In this document: positions 26,412-35,419 of the stretch, piece after piece
Position numbering within the stretch: position 1 is the stretch's first letter
Layout: the number at the start of each line of letters is the position of its first letter
DNA from: JAAURB01 sp049647265
GTDB lineage: Bacteria; Cyanobacteriota; Cyanobacteriia; Cyanobacteriales; Microcoleaceae
Assembly: GCA_049647265.1 (NCBI GenBank)
Contig: JBARXJ010000019.1
Span: forward strand, 16,229-80,228
DNA: 64,000 nucleotides
Reading direction: 5' to 3'
Program-made: the position numbers and the translations under genes
Notes under the pieces: model-generated
What the model was told of the DNA's origin: nothing
The model's database searches: none
The model's input: only the letters and a program-made list of their open reading frames with translations

Positions 26412-26432
26412 CCCTCTCCTCGTAGGAGAGGG
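26412..26432. terminator. Perfect hairpin, possible terminator or repeat seed
   Basis: CCCTCTCCT, then CGT, then AGGAGAGGG form a perfect 9-bp stem with a 3-base loop, between the convergent DUF6653 and sulfotransferase genes. It leads directly into the tandem repeat array. No clear T-run is present, so its terminator role is tentative. Confidence 0.5.
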
Positions 26433-26510
26433 CTAGGGAGAGGTAGAGAGGGCTAGGGAGAGGTAGAGAGGGCTAGGGAGAGGTAGAGAGGGTCAGGGAG
26501 AGGTGAGAGG
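26431..26510 (+). repeat. Tandem array of a 20-bp unit
   Basis: The unit GGCTAGGGAGAGGTAGAGAG occurs three times perfectly (26431, 26451, 26471) and once degenerate (26491), then decays at 26511-26525. It is purine-rich on this strand and non-coding. It sits between convergent genes and follows the hairpin at 26412-26432. Confidence 0.85.
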
Positions 26511-26532
26511 GGTAGGAGAGAGGTTAACTATT

Positions 26533-27450
26533 TTAATTCCACTCAAACGGTTTATTAGCAGATCCCACTAACTGATAAAATTGTTCTACTTTTTCAGACT
26601 CTAGTTCATTCTTCCATCGCAAATCTAACTTAATTTTAAATCCTTGCTTCTCGTAATAATCTCCGTGAACTTCTTTGACTTCACTATCTGTCTTTTTACC
26701 CTTATATTTAGCGAGCATTGAACGAGTTCCGAAGTTACCACAAATCCCATAATGTTCATGCTTCCAATAATCGATCATTTCTGGATCATAATCAATCTGA
26801 ACCCTATCACATATTTTTTGTAGCGTGGCTTCCGGTTCTGTTGCTAATTCTTCATAACGAACGATCATTTTACGATCAGAGGGAAACTGGTCATAAAATG
26901 ATTGATCTTCTTGTAGTAAACGACTCCATCGCTGACTAAATTTCTCAACGGTCATCGTTTTATCCCAACGTAAATAAGAGTTTAAAACCGCTCGACCATC
27001 CCGAATTAAATGAATCAGATAAGCATCTAAACTCCCTTGACGAAATTCTCTAGCCCGGAGTTTTTGAGACACCCAATCAATATATTTAGAAGAATCAATG
27101 AGGACAGATTCGTTGATTTTGTCAAAAATCATTGAATAAGGATTGAGAATTTTATCCTGATTTAAAGTCTCTCTTACAAGTCGCTCGACTTTGAGGGGGA
27201 TATAAGGATTAATTCGATGATTACTTAATCCGGCGATCAGCATTTTGAGTTCTTCTGGAGTAAACTTATCTTCCCAAAACTGCCCCGTTGTCTGCCAAAA
27301 TTCTTCGTGACGATGACGCTTATGATAAAATTCGGGGAGTTTACTAATTTCATTGAGATCAAAGCATTTCGGATGACTCCCTAACATATAGTTGAGTAGA
27401 GTCGAGCCAGAACGACCAATACCTAAAATAAAGATAACTTTTTTTTTCAT
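26533..27450 (-). CDS. Sulfotransferase family protein
   Basis: I start at the ATG at 27450 (MKKKVIFILGIGRSGSTLLN), which has AGGAG nine bases upstream, giving 305 residues. The 5'-PSB loop GIGRSGSTLL and the 3'-PB-type region LIHLIRDGRAVLNS are clear PAPS-dependent sulfotransferase features; YEELATEPEATLQKIC is also typical. Such enzymes move sulfate from PAPS to a sugar, lipid or peptide acceptor. The ABC exporter lies 217 bp upstream on the same strand, so the acceptor could be an exported glycan or lipid (inference). The array of 20-bp repeats lies just downstream. Confidence 0.88.
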   Translation of the reverse strand: MKKKVIFILGIGRSGSTLLNYMLGSHPKCFDLNEISKLPEFYHKRHRHEEFWQTTGQFWEDKFTPEELKMLIAGLSNHRINPYIPLKVERLVRETLNQDKILNPYSMIFDKINESVLIDSSKYIDWVSQKLRAREFRQGSLDAYLIHLIRDGRAVLNSYLRWDKTMTVEKFSQRWSRLLQEDQSFYDQFPSDRKMIVRYEELATEPEATLQKICDRVQIDYDPEMIDYWKHEHYGICGNFGTRSMLAKYKGKKTDSEVKEVHGDYYEKQGFKIKLDLRWKNELESEKVEQFYQLVGSANKPFEWN

Positions 27451-27666
27451 GGAAGGCTTCTCCTGATGAATCATCAGTAACAAATAATCACTACAGCGAG
27501 GATATTTTTCAGTTTTTACAGTCAGTGCAAATAGAATCTAGTTGATGAGTCAAGCTTGACACTCACTCTAGCTCAGGCATGATTCTATTGCTAAGATTCC
27601 CTGATGGAGCACCTTTACGATCAACCGATTAAGAAATGAGCTCAGTCTCTAATTTAACTCAATCCA

Positions 27667-29706
27667 TTAAGATCGGGTTTCCGCTTCTGCTGACTTACGA
27701 TTAAATCGAAGTTTGACACTGTCTTCAATTAACTGCAAACTCTCTAAAATATGGGTGGCAGAACGGCAAGACTCATTCACTAATTCAGAGCGTTCTTCTG
27801 CATCTTCTAAACAATCATCCCCTAATAATTGTAAAAAGCCAATCAGGGGATTAAGACGACTTCGTAATTCATAAGAACTCCGAATAATTGCTTGATCTCG
27901 TTCGGCTTCATCGGCAAACTGCATCGTATAGAGACGAGCATAAGCTCCCCCTTTTGATAACAGTTGATCGTGAGTCCCGACTTCGGCCACTTTACCTTTA
28001 TCTAAAACTGCAATTTGATCGGCGTTGTGAACTGTAGATAAGCGGTGAGCAATGACAATACTGGTGCGATCGCGACTCAATTCATCAATGGCCTCCTGCA
28101 CTAAGCGCTCAGAAACGGTATCGAGGGCGCTGGTGGCCTCATCTAAAATCAGGATATCTGGGTCTTGTAATAAGGCACGGGCAATAGAAATTCTCTGCCG
28201 TTGGCCCCCAGAGAGTAAAACACCGCGATCGCCGATTTTGGTCTCAAACCCTTGGGGTAAGTCTTGAATAAATTCATAAGCGTGGGCTCGTTTAACCGCT
28301 GTAAAAATTTCCTCCTCTGTTGCTTCAGGACGCGCGTAGGCAATGTTATCTCTGACTGAGGCATTGAATAAGAAGGTATCCTGACTGACAATTCCCATTC
28401 TGGGTCGTAGGCTGCTGAGATCAAATTCTCGTAGATCTCGACCATCTAGGAAAATCTTACCTTGAGTGGGATCATAAAATCGAGGCACTAAATCCGCTAA
28501 AGTAGACTTTCCAGCCCCCGATCCCCCCACCAGGGCTAAGGTTGTACCGCGAGGCACCGATAAATCAATTCCTCGTAAAACGGGTTGCTCATGTCCTGGA
28601 TATGTAAAGTGAACTCCTTTAAAATCAATGGCTTGCTTTAATTCTGTGTATGGAACTGTACCATTACCCATAAAGGGTTTATTCTGGAGATTAAGAAAGT
28701 CTCGGACTACATCAACCCCAGCATAAGCATGAGCAAAACGACTACGAGCACCGTTTAAGTTGGAGAGTAAAGGCAGAGAACGGAATAATATAAACAGATA
28801 AGTTAATAAGACAGTAGATAAACTTTCGAGCTGATTTTGAAAGAACATTCTGCCGAGAAATACAATTAACAGAATCACAAAAATACTAATGACTTCGTTG
28901 AGCGGGCCGATGGCATTTTCGTTAATTTGGTTCTGAAAACTGACTTTTTCCCGTTGGCGTACCAGGTCAACTAACCGCTCACGTTCGCGATCTTCAGTGG
29001 CAACCGATTTGACTAAGCGAATACCATTGAGGGTTTCGACTAATCCAATTGAATAAGCTTTTGTCACCCGAGTCAGTTCTTCCCCAAACCCTTTGGAACG
29101 TCGAATAATGAACTGATTAGTTAGAACAACGACACCAATTAAAATGGCAGAAACGAGTGTCAGTTGCCAGGAGATAGAAATCAGAATAATAAGATAAACC
29201 AGTAATGTCACAGACACTGTGAACATATTAATACTGATATTAATTGCATTGGAGGTTCGGCCAATTTCTGACCCCATGCGGTTAATCAGATCGCCGACTC
29301 GAACTTTAGAATAGAAATCTAAATCGACATCGAGTAACAGTCGAATGCCTTCTTTGCGTAGATCAAATACAATCGTTCGGGTTAAATGACCCGAGATTAA
29401 ACCACTAATATAATTGGTTGCATTCTTGAGGATAATTGCGAGTACAATAGCGCTCGCCATTAAGACTAAACGATATTGTTCATTGACTCCATCAAAGGGA
29501 CTCAATATCGTATCAATCATGGGTGCGCCACCGCCCATTTGGACTTCTTGTCCCAGTAGTGTCAGCACAACCGGTACGATTAAGACTGTACCGACACCAT
29601 TAAAAACTGCTCCCGAGAGTCCAAATAGGATAGACAGAACAATTCTGAGGGGATAAGGTTTTGCAAATTTAAACAGGAGTTGAAGATTTGACATAGAATC
29701 AATCAC
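27667..29706 (-). CDS. ABC exporter (MsbA/HlyB-like) with a C-terminal degenerate HisKA-like tail
   Basis: This 679-residue half-transporter has six TM helices (about residues 15-310) and a nucleotide-binding domain: Walker A ALVGGSGAGKSTLADLVPRF, Q-loop MGIVSQDTFLF, signature LLSGGQRQRISIARALL, Walker B ILILDEATSALD and H-loop IVIAHRLSTV. After the usual end near residue 597 comes an extra 80 residues whose sequence SYELRSRLNPLIGFLQLLGDD strongly resembles a histidine-kinase HisKA helix, with Tyr (about 612) where the phospho-His would be. Transporters of this type export lipids, glycans or peptides. The sulfotransferase gene lies 217 bp downstream. A plus-strand gene for an alpha/beta hydrolase is divergent. 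Confidence 0.93.
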   Translation of the reverse strand: MIDSMSNLQLLFKFAKPYPLRIVLSILFGLSGAVFNGVGTVLIVPVVLTLLGQEVQMGGGAPMIDTILSPFDGVNEQYRLVLMASAIVLAIILKNATNYISGLISGHLTRTIVFDLRKEGIRLLLDVDLDFYSKVRVGDLINRMGSEIGRTSNAINISINMFTVSVTLLVYLIILISISWQLTLVSAILIGVVVLTNQFIIRRSKGFGEELTRVTKAYSIGLVETLNGIRLVKSVATEDRERERLVDLVRQREKVSFQNQINENAIGPLNEVISIFVILLIVFLGRMFFQNQLESLSTVLLTYLFILFRSLPLLSNLNGARSRFAHAYAGVDVVRDFLNLQNKPFMGNGTVPYTELKQAIDFKGVHFTYPGHEQPVLRGIDLSVPRGTTLALVGGSGAGKSTLADLVPRFYDPTQGKIFLDGRDLREFDLSSLRPRMGIVSQDTFLFNASVRDNIAYARPEATEEEIFTAVKRAHAYEFIQDLPQGFETKIGDRGVLLSGGQRQRISIARALLQDPDILILDEATSALDTVSERLVQEAIDELSRDRTSIVIAHRLSTVHNADQIAVLDKGKVAEVGTHDQLLSKGGAYARLYTMQFADEAERDQAIIRSSYELRSRLNPLIGFLQLLGDDCLEDAEERSELVNESCRSATHILESLQLIEDSVKLRFNRKSAEAETRS

Positions 29707-29947
29707 AGGAAATAAAAAATTAGACTGTCAATCAGAGCCGGATTTAGACTGTATCTATAAATGGTTTATGTGAGCTTTTGGGACTCAAATACCCCAATCA
29801 ATCGCTTGTGAGTTGCAACCTCTTCATGTTCTAGAATACCCAACAGTCTATGGAGTATGACATTTGCTCCAGAAGAATTTAAAATTCGGGCGAAGCCTTC
29901 TGTACGATATGATCGTGAAGCTGTACAAGCTACTGACTCAACTGGAT

Positions 29948-30868
29948 ATGTCTACTATTGCGATCGCCCCAACCCTAGAATTTTACACCTGGAATGGATA
30001 TCGTTGTGCTTATGAGCAGTATCCAACGTCAGCCGAAGACGCAACAGAAGCCTTGCCGTTACTGTTAATTCATCCCATTGGTGTGGGACTGTCTCGGGAA
30101 TTTTGGCATCGTTTTTGTCAGCAATGGCAGCAGCGAGGGTTGAATAACCGAATTTATAATCCTGATTTGTTGGGGTGTGGCGAAAGTGATAAGCCGTCGG
30201 TTGCCTATCAACCGCAAGACTGGGCAGAACAGTTAAACTATTTTTTACAAGATGTGGTGCAAAAGCCAGTCTTGTTAGTGGTGCAAGGGGCTTTACTGCC
30301 TGTGGCGATCGCCCTGGTCGAGTTACAACAGCAATCTAATTTAATTAAAGGTTTGGTGTTATCTGGCCCTCCGGCATGGCGGGTGATGACTGAAAGCCGT
30401 TCTGGGACTCAACAAAAGTTACTTTGGAATTTGTTTTTTGATACGCCGTTAGGGCGGTTATTTTGGCTGTATGCTCGTCGCCGAGAGTTTTTGAGATCTT
30501 TTTCAATTCGGCAGTTATTTGCCACTGAAGAAGATGTGGATCAAGTTTGGTTGGATTTTTTAGAGCAGGGTGCAAAAGATGCAGATAGTCGTTATGCTGT
30601 GTTTTCTTTTTTAGCTGGATTTTGGCGCAAAGACTACACCACAGATATGGCGAATATCCCTCAGCCGACTTTAGTCTTGTTTGGGGAGCAAGCCTCTAGT
30701 ATTAGTCCCAGTGGGATGGCCCAAACGCCCCAGCAACGGTGTAAAGCGTATGAAGCGGGTTGGCAAAATGCTGAATCTGAAATCGTTACAGGTCGAAATG
30801 TTTTACCTTACGAGTCTACATCTGCATTCATTTCAGGGATGTTACCGTTTTGGCAAAGGCTGAACTGA
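29948..30868 (+). CDS. Alpha/beta hydrolase
   Basis: I start at the ATG at 29948 (MSTIAIAPTLEFYTWNGYRC), giving 306 residues; the frame extends upstream to 29864, but those residues are basic and unlike the family. Visible landmarks are LLLIHPIGVGLSREFWHRF (oxyanion region), NPDLLGCGESDKP, and the position of the usual G-x-S-x-G elbow, which reads VVQGALLPVA: the nucleophile position is not a clear Ser. Late residues include LVLFGEQASS. The group is common in cyanobacteria and plants, often with unknown substrates. The unclear elbow makes catalytic activity uncertain. It appears monocistronic. Confidence 0.85.
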   Translation: MSTIAIAPTLEFYTWNGYRCAYEQYPTSAEDATEALPLLLIHPIGVGLSREFWHRFCQQWQQRGLNNRIYNPDLLGCGESDKPSVAYQPQDWAEQLNYFLQDVVQKPVLLVVQGALLPVAIALVELQQQSNLIKGLVLSGPPAWRVMTESRSGTQQKLLWNLFFDTPLGRLFWLYARRREFLRSFSIRQLFATEEDVDQVWLDFLEQGAKDADSRYAVFSFLAGFWRKDYTTDMANIPQPTLVLFGEQASSISPSGMAQTPQQRCKAYEAGWQNAESEIVTGRNVLPYESTSAFISGMLPFWQRLN

Positions 30869-31261
30869 GAGGATACGGCCGCGAGTACGATACAATTTTT
30901 TCTTTATAAATGCTGCGGGTGTTTGTCTTAAAGAACAGGATAATTGCTGCTGCTCAATGATTAGAGGAAGACATCTCAAGTTCTTTCTGTGGAAATATGT
31001 CACTTGAACTAAGTATTGCATCCTATTACAGATCTCGTACAAAAATTCCTGTGTAAATATAAGTTAACGAGTAGATATCTCAGGATTAACACAGTGTAAA
31101 ACTTACACAAGATCCGCAGCGAAAATGTAAAGATTTATTAAAAAAATACTGCTGAGTGACAATTTGGCAGAACAGATCAGTGAATACACTGATATACTGA
31201 AAACCAGGGGTGACGGGTAGGCTCAGTATAATTCAGTAGGTTGAGTTAAGGGAGAAAACAC
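30869..31261. other. Intergenic region, 393 bp, upstream of a small secreted protein
   Basis: The region holds a near-perfect operator-like palindrome GTGTAA-AAC-TTACAC at 31094-31108. I cannot assign a regulator. A ribosome site AGGGAGA lies just before the gene at 31262. No gene is seen. Confidence 0.5.
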
Positions 31262-31525
31262 ATGGGGTGCATCGTTAGATTAACTGCAATTGTGGCTCTA
31301 GCCACAGGTCTTCACATCAATTTGTCGAGTGAAGCATTAGCTTACTCAACATCAGGCTTACCGGATAGCTTTTCCGGTACAGAATTATTTGAAAAACATT
31401 TCAGCAATTCTCAAGAAGACGGAATTCCCGGAGAAACTGATGGGACAGGAGGTCGCTTCCGAGATCCTTACACTGCAGAGCGAGGGGGTATACCCGATGC
31501 AGATAGAGATACAGGTTCGCGATGA
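31262..31525 (+). CDS. Small secreted protein of unknown function
   Basis: This 87-residue protein has a signal peptide (MGCIVRLTAIVALATGLHIN, then a probable cut after SSEALA) and a short acidic, glycine-rich mature part ending GGRFRDPYTAERGGIPDADR. A ribosome site AAGGGAGAAAACAC precedes the ATG. No family is recognised. The mature part is probably unstructured and may be an extracellular or cell-wall peptide. It has its own promoter region. Confidence 0.7.
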   Translation: MGCIVRLTAIVALATGLHINLSSEALAYSTSGLPDSFSGTELFEKHFSNSQEDGIPGETDGTGGRFRDPYTAERGGIPDADRDTGSR

Positions 31526-32446
31526 AGTCAAATCAGTTAGAGTTTTGCTCCTCCTGTTTTAATGGGGAAGGACTTGAAGATTTCCAGGATTGCTAATTTC
31601 ATAGCAAAGCATAGATTTACCCGTTGGAGTTAGACCGAGAATTGTTTTTCATACAGTATCCATAACGGCTTTTGTCAAAAGTAAAGCCGGAATCGATATT
31701 GAGATGAAAACGTAATCTCTGCGTGAGTTTCGCCTCTGTTGCTAAAGCTTGCATTCTGTTGAGCTGGGAATCTTCTCAATCTAAATGCATGGTTGGCCCT
31801 GATGGTAGATTGGGGAAAAGAGATAACTGAATGGGTAGTGCCAATATCTGTTGTTGGTCTGCTTAAATTAAGCGCGATCGCGCTTCTCGATTTTAGATGC
31901 TCACCCAGCTCTTCCGGCACATCGCCACACTAATTTGTGTAGCTAATTGTGGGTAGAATTGATAGCAGCGATCTGCTGCTCACAGTCTAGCACAGGGTAA
32001 AATTGAATGTCTACTGAAGTTAAGGATAAATTCAGTTGGGAGAAAGGGGTTTTTCCTTCCGGAGGGGGATGCATTCTTATTTTAGCTCTAAATTGCACAT
32101 TTGTGTACTAAATATTGCACTTTCTAGCAAAGTTCCACTGGCAGGGCGATTTTCGCTATATAAATCCCACGCAGTTTGACGCTGTGGAGAAGTTCAATTC
32201 ACCGATCAAAGGCAAGATTGAGATTCCTCTCTAAAAAATATTCAGGATCGATTGTTAAGAATTGAATATCACCCCAGAACATGGAGTCATTGTATCCAAT
32301 CTTAACAACCGATCCTGATTGAGCGATACCTACACCCAATTTAACGAGTGTCTGGTGAAGACAATTAATTTTAAACTGAGTGGAATGGTTAATTTTTAAT
32401 TAATATTGAGCGAACTGAAAGCCAAAGCGTTAACCTCAGCCCGTCT
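31526..32446. other. Intergenic region, 921 bp
   Basis: This long spacer separates the small secreted gene from psbU. It holds a HIP1 palindrome AAGCGCGATCGCGCTT (31870-31885) and an inverted-repeat stem of about 21 bp per arm at 32243-32317. An 81-residue minus-strand frame at 31675-31920 is not convincing. The psbU terminator is not obvious. Confidence 0.55.
32243..32317. repeat. Imperfect inverted repeat, about 21 bp per arm
   Basis: The left arm CAGGATCGATTGTTAAGA (from 32243) pairs with the right arm TCTTAACAACCGATCCTG (ending 32317) with one mismatch and one bulge, leaving a spacer of about 32 bases. It could be a folded RNA, a MITE core or a transcription terminator with a long loop. 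It lies about 130 bp downstream of the psbU stop on the minus strand. Confidence 0.65.
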
Positions 32447-32884
32447 CTAATCGTAAGTTCCTGTATTCAGGCGAAAGTTTCCCTCTTTTAAGATAGAACT
32501 GGGTGGAGTGACGGTAAACTCATCGAGGTATGATTCTAAAGTTGCCTTCATTTTCTCCGTTAATCCGGGCATTTCTAGAACCTCTTCAACGGAGTCAAAA
32601 GGATTTTTATCGGTATAGGCAATAATCATTTTGCCTAAGGTAGGATACATTCCTCGCAGTTCTCGAAACTCACGTAAAGAGCTATTGTTTAAGTCAATCT
32701 TATTGCCAAACTCTGCTAGTTTTTGATCGGCACGGTTTCTACGCTGTTCAACCGCTAAAACTGGGGAAATCACTGGCAGTTGATTCAAACTTAACGAACT
32801 TGCTTGAGCAGTGGGTACGCCCAATCCTGCTAAACAGCTAATCCACAAGCCTAACATCGCCAGTATACAACCAAATCTTTTCAT
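32447..32884 (-). CDS. psbU: Photosystem II extrinsic protein PsbU
   Basis: I start at the ATG at 32884, with AAGGAGAAG just upstream, giving 145 residues (MKRFGCILAMLGLWISCLAG, a thylakoid-lumen signal peptide ending near VPTAQA). The mature part shows PsbU hallmarks: GNKIDLNNSSLREFRELRGM, YPTLGKMIIAY, NPFDSVEEVLEMPGLTEKMK and FTVTPPSSILKEG. PsbU is a lumenal 12-kDa subunit that stabilises the Mn4CaO5 cluster in cyanobacteria and red algae. Its presence fixes the host as a cyanobacterium for practical purposes. It appears monocistronic. Confidence 0.97.
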   Translation of the reverse strand: MKRFGCILAMLGLWISCLAGLGVPTAQASSLSLNQLPVISPVLAVEQRRNRADQKLAEFGNKIDLNNSSLREFRELRGMYPTLGKMIIAYTDKNPFDSVEEVLEMPGLTEKMKATLESYLDEFTVTPPSSILKEGNFRLNTGTYD

Positions 32885-33203
32885 TAAATGTCTTCTCCTT
32901 ATGAACATAATCAAATTAACAACCCGATCCGGACATTCTCTATTTAACAGGTAGTGAAACTGACTCTTGGGAGTTAAGCATCCTTACTGGAGTTCCCCTA
33001 CACTGTTACATCTACATCATCATACTGTAGAGTTGACGCTCTCCACGAATTGCTTGAGCGGTTGGAGTGTAATTGAAGCCAATATCGGCAGGGGAAATCG
33101 CAAACCATTAGAAGTTATTAGAAGTTAAGCGTTAACTTGCTTGTTGCCTGTTATCTGTTCTAAGATCGCGTAGCGCCATAATCAACTCAACTTTACTATT
33201 ATA
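32885..33203. other. Intergenic region, 319 bp, between divergent psbU and tocopherol cyclase
   Basis: This region carries the promoters of both flanking genes. I see no clear box or repeat in it. Confidence 0.5.
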
Positions 33204-34304
33204 ATGCTACGACCCCCAGCGCCACCTCTACAAACTCCTCATAGCGGCTATCACTGGAATGGTAGTCAAGGGCGTTTTTTTGAGGGATGGTATTACCGCG
33301 TTACCTTACCGCAACCCCGCCAGACTTTTGCCTACATGTATTCCATTGAAGATCCTATCGGTGGAAAACCCTATAGTGGTGGTGGAGCACAAATTTTAGG
33401 GCCCAATGATGAATATCTGTGTCAACTGTTTCCGGATGTTACCCAATTTTGGGCAGATCCGAATACTCTGGCACTCGGACATTGGGGTCAAACCCAGTTA
33501 AATTCTACCCCAACTTATCTTGATCCTGTGTTGTTTGAACAATCTATCACCCAAGGTTATCAGGCGACTGATACGTGGCATCAAGGGAGTTTACATGATG
33601 ATCAAACCCAAATAGATTGTCGCTGGCAATATTCGATTCAACCGATTTATGGCTGGGGTAGCTTAGGACAACCTCAACAATCTACTGCCGGGTGGTTATC
33701 TTTTCTGCCCATTTTTGAACCGGGTTGGCAAATCCTCATGGCTCATGGTTTAGCAACGGGTTGGATTGAATGGGGCAGCGATACGGCTAACGCCACGCTG
33801 CGCGAACGCTATGAATTTGTTGATGCTCCGGCTTATAGCGAGAAAAACTGGGGCGGTGCTTTCCCAGAAAAGTGGTTTTGGGTCAATTGTAACTGCTTTG
33901 AGTCTGAGGCGAATTTAGCCCTGACTGCGGGCGGTGGACGACGGGAAGTGTTAGGACTGATGGAGTCGGTGGCAATGGTGGGAATTCATTATCAGGGTCA
34001 ATTTTATGAATTTGTCCCCTGGAATTCCACGGTGCAATGGCAAATTCACCCTTGGGGAAATTGGCAAATGCAGGCGTTTAATTCCGAGTACAGCGTCTCG
34101 TTAACCGCCACAACAGATCAACCCGGAACTCGTTTAAAAGCGCCAACACAGCAAGGTTTAATTTTCTTTTGTCAAGATACAATGCAAGCTGAAGTTCACT
34201 TAAAATTGTATCGAAAAGAGGCATTAATCTTAGAGGCTCGGAGTCACTTGTGTGGTGTAGAAACAGGTGGTGAGGGTTGGGATCAAGTTTGGATTCAGGA
34301 GTAA
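33204..34304 (+). CDS. Tocopherol cyclase
   Basis: This 366-residue protein begins MLRPPAPPLQTPHSGYHWNG and has the family pattern FFEGWYYRVTLP, AYMYSIEDPIGG, GGGAQILGPNDEYLCQ, GHWGQTQ and the late NWGGAFPEKWFWVNCN. This matches VTE1/SXD1 and Synechocystis Slr1737, which cyclises 2,3-dimethyl-5-phytyl-benzoquinol to gamma-tocopherol in vitamin E synthesis. Length and motifs are normal and no catalytic break is seen. It is divergent from psbU and appears monocistronic. Confidence 0.94.
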   Translation: MLRPPAPPLQTPHSGYHWNGSQGRFFEGWYYRVTLPQPRQTFAYMYSIEDPIGGKPYSGGGAQILGPNDEYLCQLFPDVTQFWADPNTLALGHWGQTQLNSTPTYLDPVLFEQSITQGYQATDTWHQGSLHDDQTQIDCRWQYSIQPIYGWGSLGQPQQSTAGWLSFLPIFEPGWQILMAHGLATGWIEWGSDTANATLRERYEFVDAPAYSEKNWGGAFPEKWFWVNCNCFESEANLALTAGGGRREVLGLMESVAMVGIHYQGQFYEFVPWNSTVQWQIHPWGNWQMQAFNSEYSVSLTATTDQPGTRLKAPTQQGLIFFCQDTMQAEVHLKLYRKEALILEARSHLCGVETGGEGWDQVWIQE

Positions 34305-34558
34305 ATCCTACAGAGTAGGGTATTCAAGGGTTAGCCCTTGGAGAGCCGAGGGCAATTGCTGAGCCAATAGCAGCATATTTTTAAGCTAATCATCGTGATG
34401 ATTATCAGTGCTCCTGAACTTTTCTATCTTTTTTATAGTACTGGGGAAAGCAAATCCCTAAATTCCTGAACTTATCCCTATCGACGAGGGGCAGAAAATC
34501 CTTCACACTTAAGAAGTAGATATCCTATCAATCTCATCATCGGGAGGGTGGATCGCTT

Positions 34559-34990
34559 ATGAAAACGGTGTTAGTTGTTGAAGATAATGAAATTAATTGG
34601 AAGGTATTTGAACGTATTCTGACGAAACGGGGTGGGTTTGTGGCGAAACACACTGAGGATGTTGAGATGGTACTGCAACTGGCAGATTCTCAACAAGCCG
34701 ACCTAATTTTGATGGATATTTCTTTAACCAATAGTTACTACAAAGGTGAAGCTATTGATGGCATTAGAATTACTCAAATGTTAAAAGCGAATCCAAAAAC
34801 AGCAAATCTGCCTGTGATTTTAGTCACTGCTCATGGGAGTGCTTGGGATAGAGAATATTATCTCAGCCGTAGTGGTGCTGATGGATTTATTCCAAAGCCT
34901 GTGATTGATCAGAAAGATTTTTTAGCACAAATTCAATCAAAGCTTGTCGAAAAAAAAAGCTATAACTTAGAACCTGTGCCAGCGTTTTAA
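34559..34990 (+). CDS. Single-domain response regulator
   Basis: This 143-residue receiver has acidic D9 in VVEDNEINW, phospho-acceptor D53 in LILMDISLTNS, the switch Thr in ILVTAHGS and Lys in FIPKPV. A loop TNSYYKGEAIDGIRI after the phospho-site is longer than in CheY. There is no output domain and no kinase next to it; the nearest kinases in the window are at 39216 and 4466. The ribosome site GGGAGG lies 12 bases upstream. Confidence 0.9.
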   Translation: MKTVLVVEDNEINWKVFERILTKRGGFVAKHTEDVEMVLQLADSQQADLILMDISLTNSYYKGEAIDGIRITQMLKANPKTANLPVILVTAHGSAWDREYYLSRSGADGFIPKPVIDQKDFLAQIQSKLVEKKSYNLEPVPAF

Positions 34991-35419
34991 GTTTAACTTC
35001 AAAGTGTTGACTTCAAAATTTTATCATTCTCTAAAATTTTCAGCCAAAAACACTTCACTTCACTCAAGTCACGTCTCGATCATATTCCGTTTCTATTACG
35101 CCTGTTATTGCGAGTTGATTAGTCTACACAAAAGTTAAGTTGATTTCATCTATTGAGTGACACAATACAATTCTATAAAAAATAATGCCTCTTAAGGCAA
35201 TAGTTTAGAGGCGTAGCAAGCTACGTCTTTACTATTTGTTCATTCATGATGTCAGTAAGATTTATAAATTTTATATTAAAAAATCACTCTCTTCAGTATA
35301 AAGTAATAAAATAGCTTGTTTCATCAGAGACTAACCGATTACTTAAGATTGTCTTAGAGGTATGATCGCCGATTATTGGTATAATGCCCCCAATCTGAAA
35401 GCATATCGTTATCGAGAAT
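34991..35419. other. Intergenic region, 429 bp, with a small hairpin
   Basis: The spacer contains AGGCGTAGC-AA-GCTACGTCT at about 35209-35228, an inverted repeat typical of small cyanobacterial intergenic hairpins. I see no gene. Confidence 0.5.

Noticed and set aside
31094..31108. GTGTAA-AAC-TTACAC as an NtcA or LexA site
   Set aside because: Spacing does not match GTA-N8-TAC, and no LexA-like pattern is present; kept only as an unassigned palindrome.
31675..31920. 81-residue minus-strand frame in the spacer before psbU
   Set aside because: Mixed composition and no family; overlaps a HIP1 palindrome.
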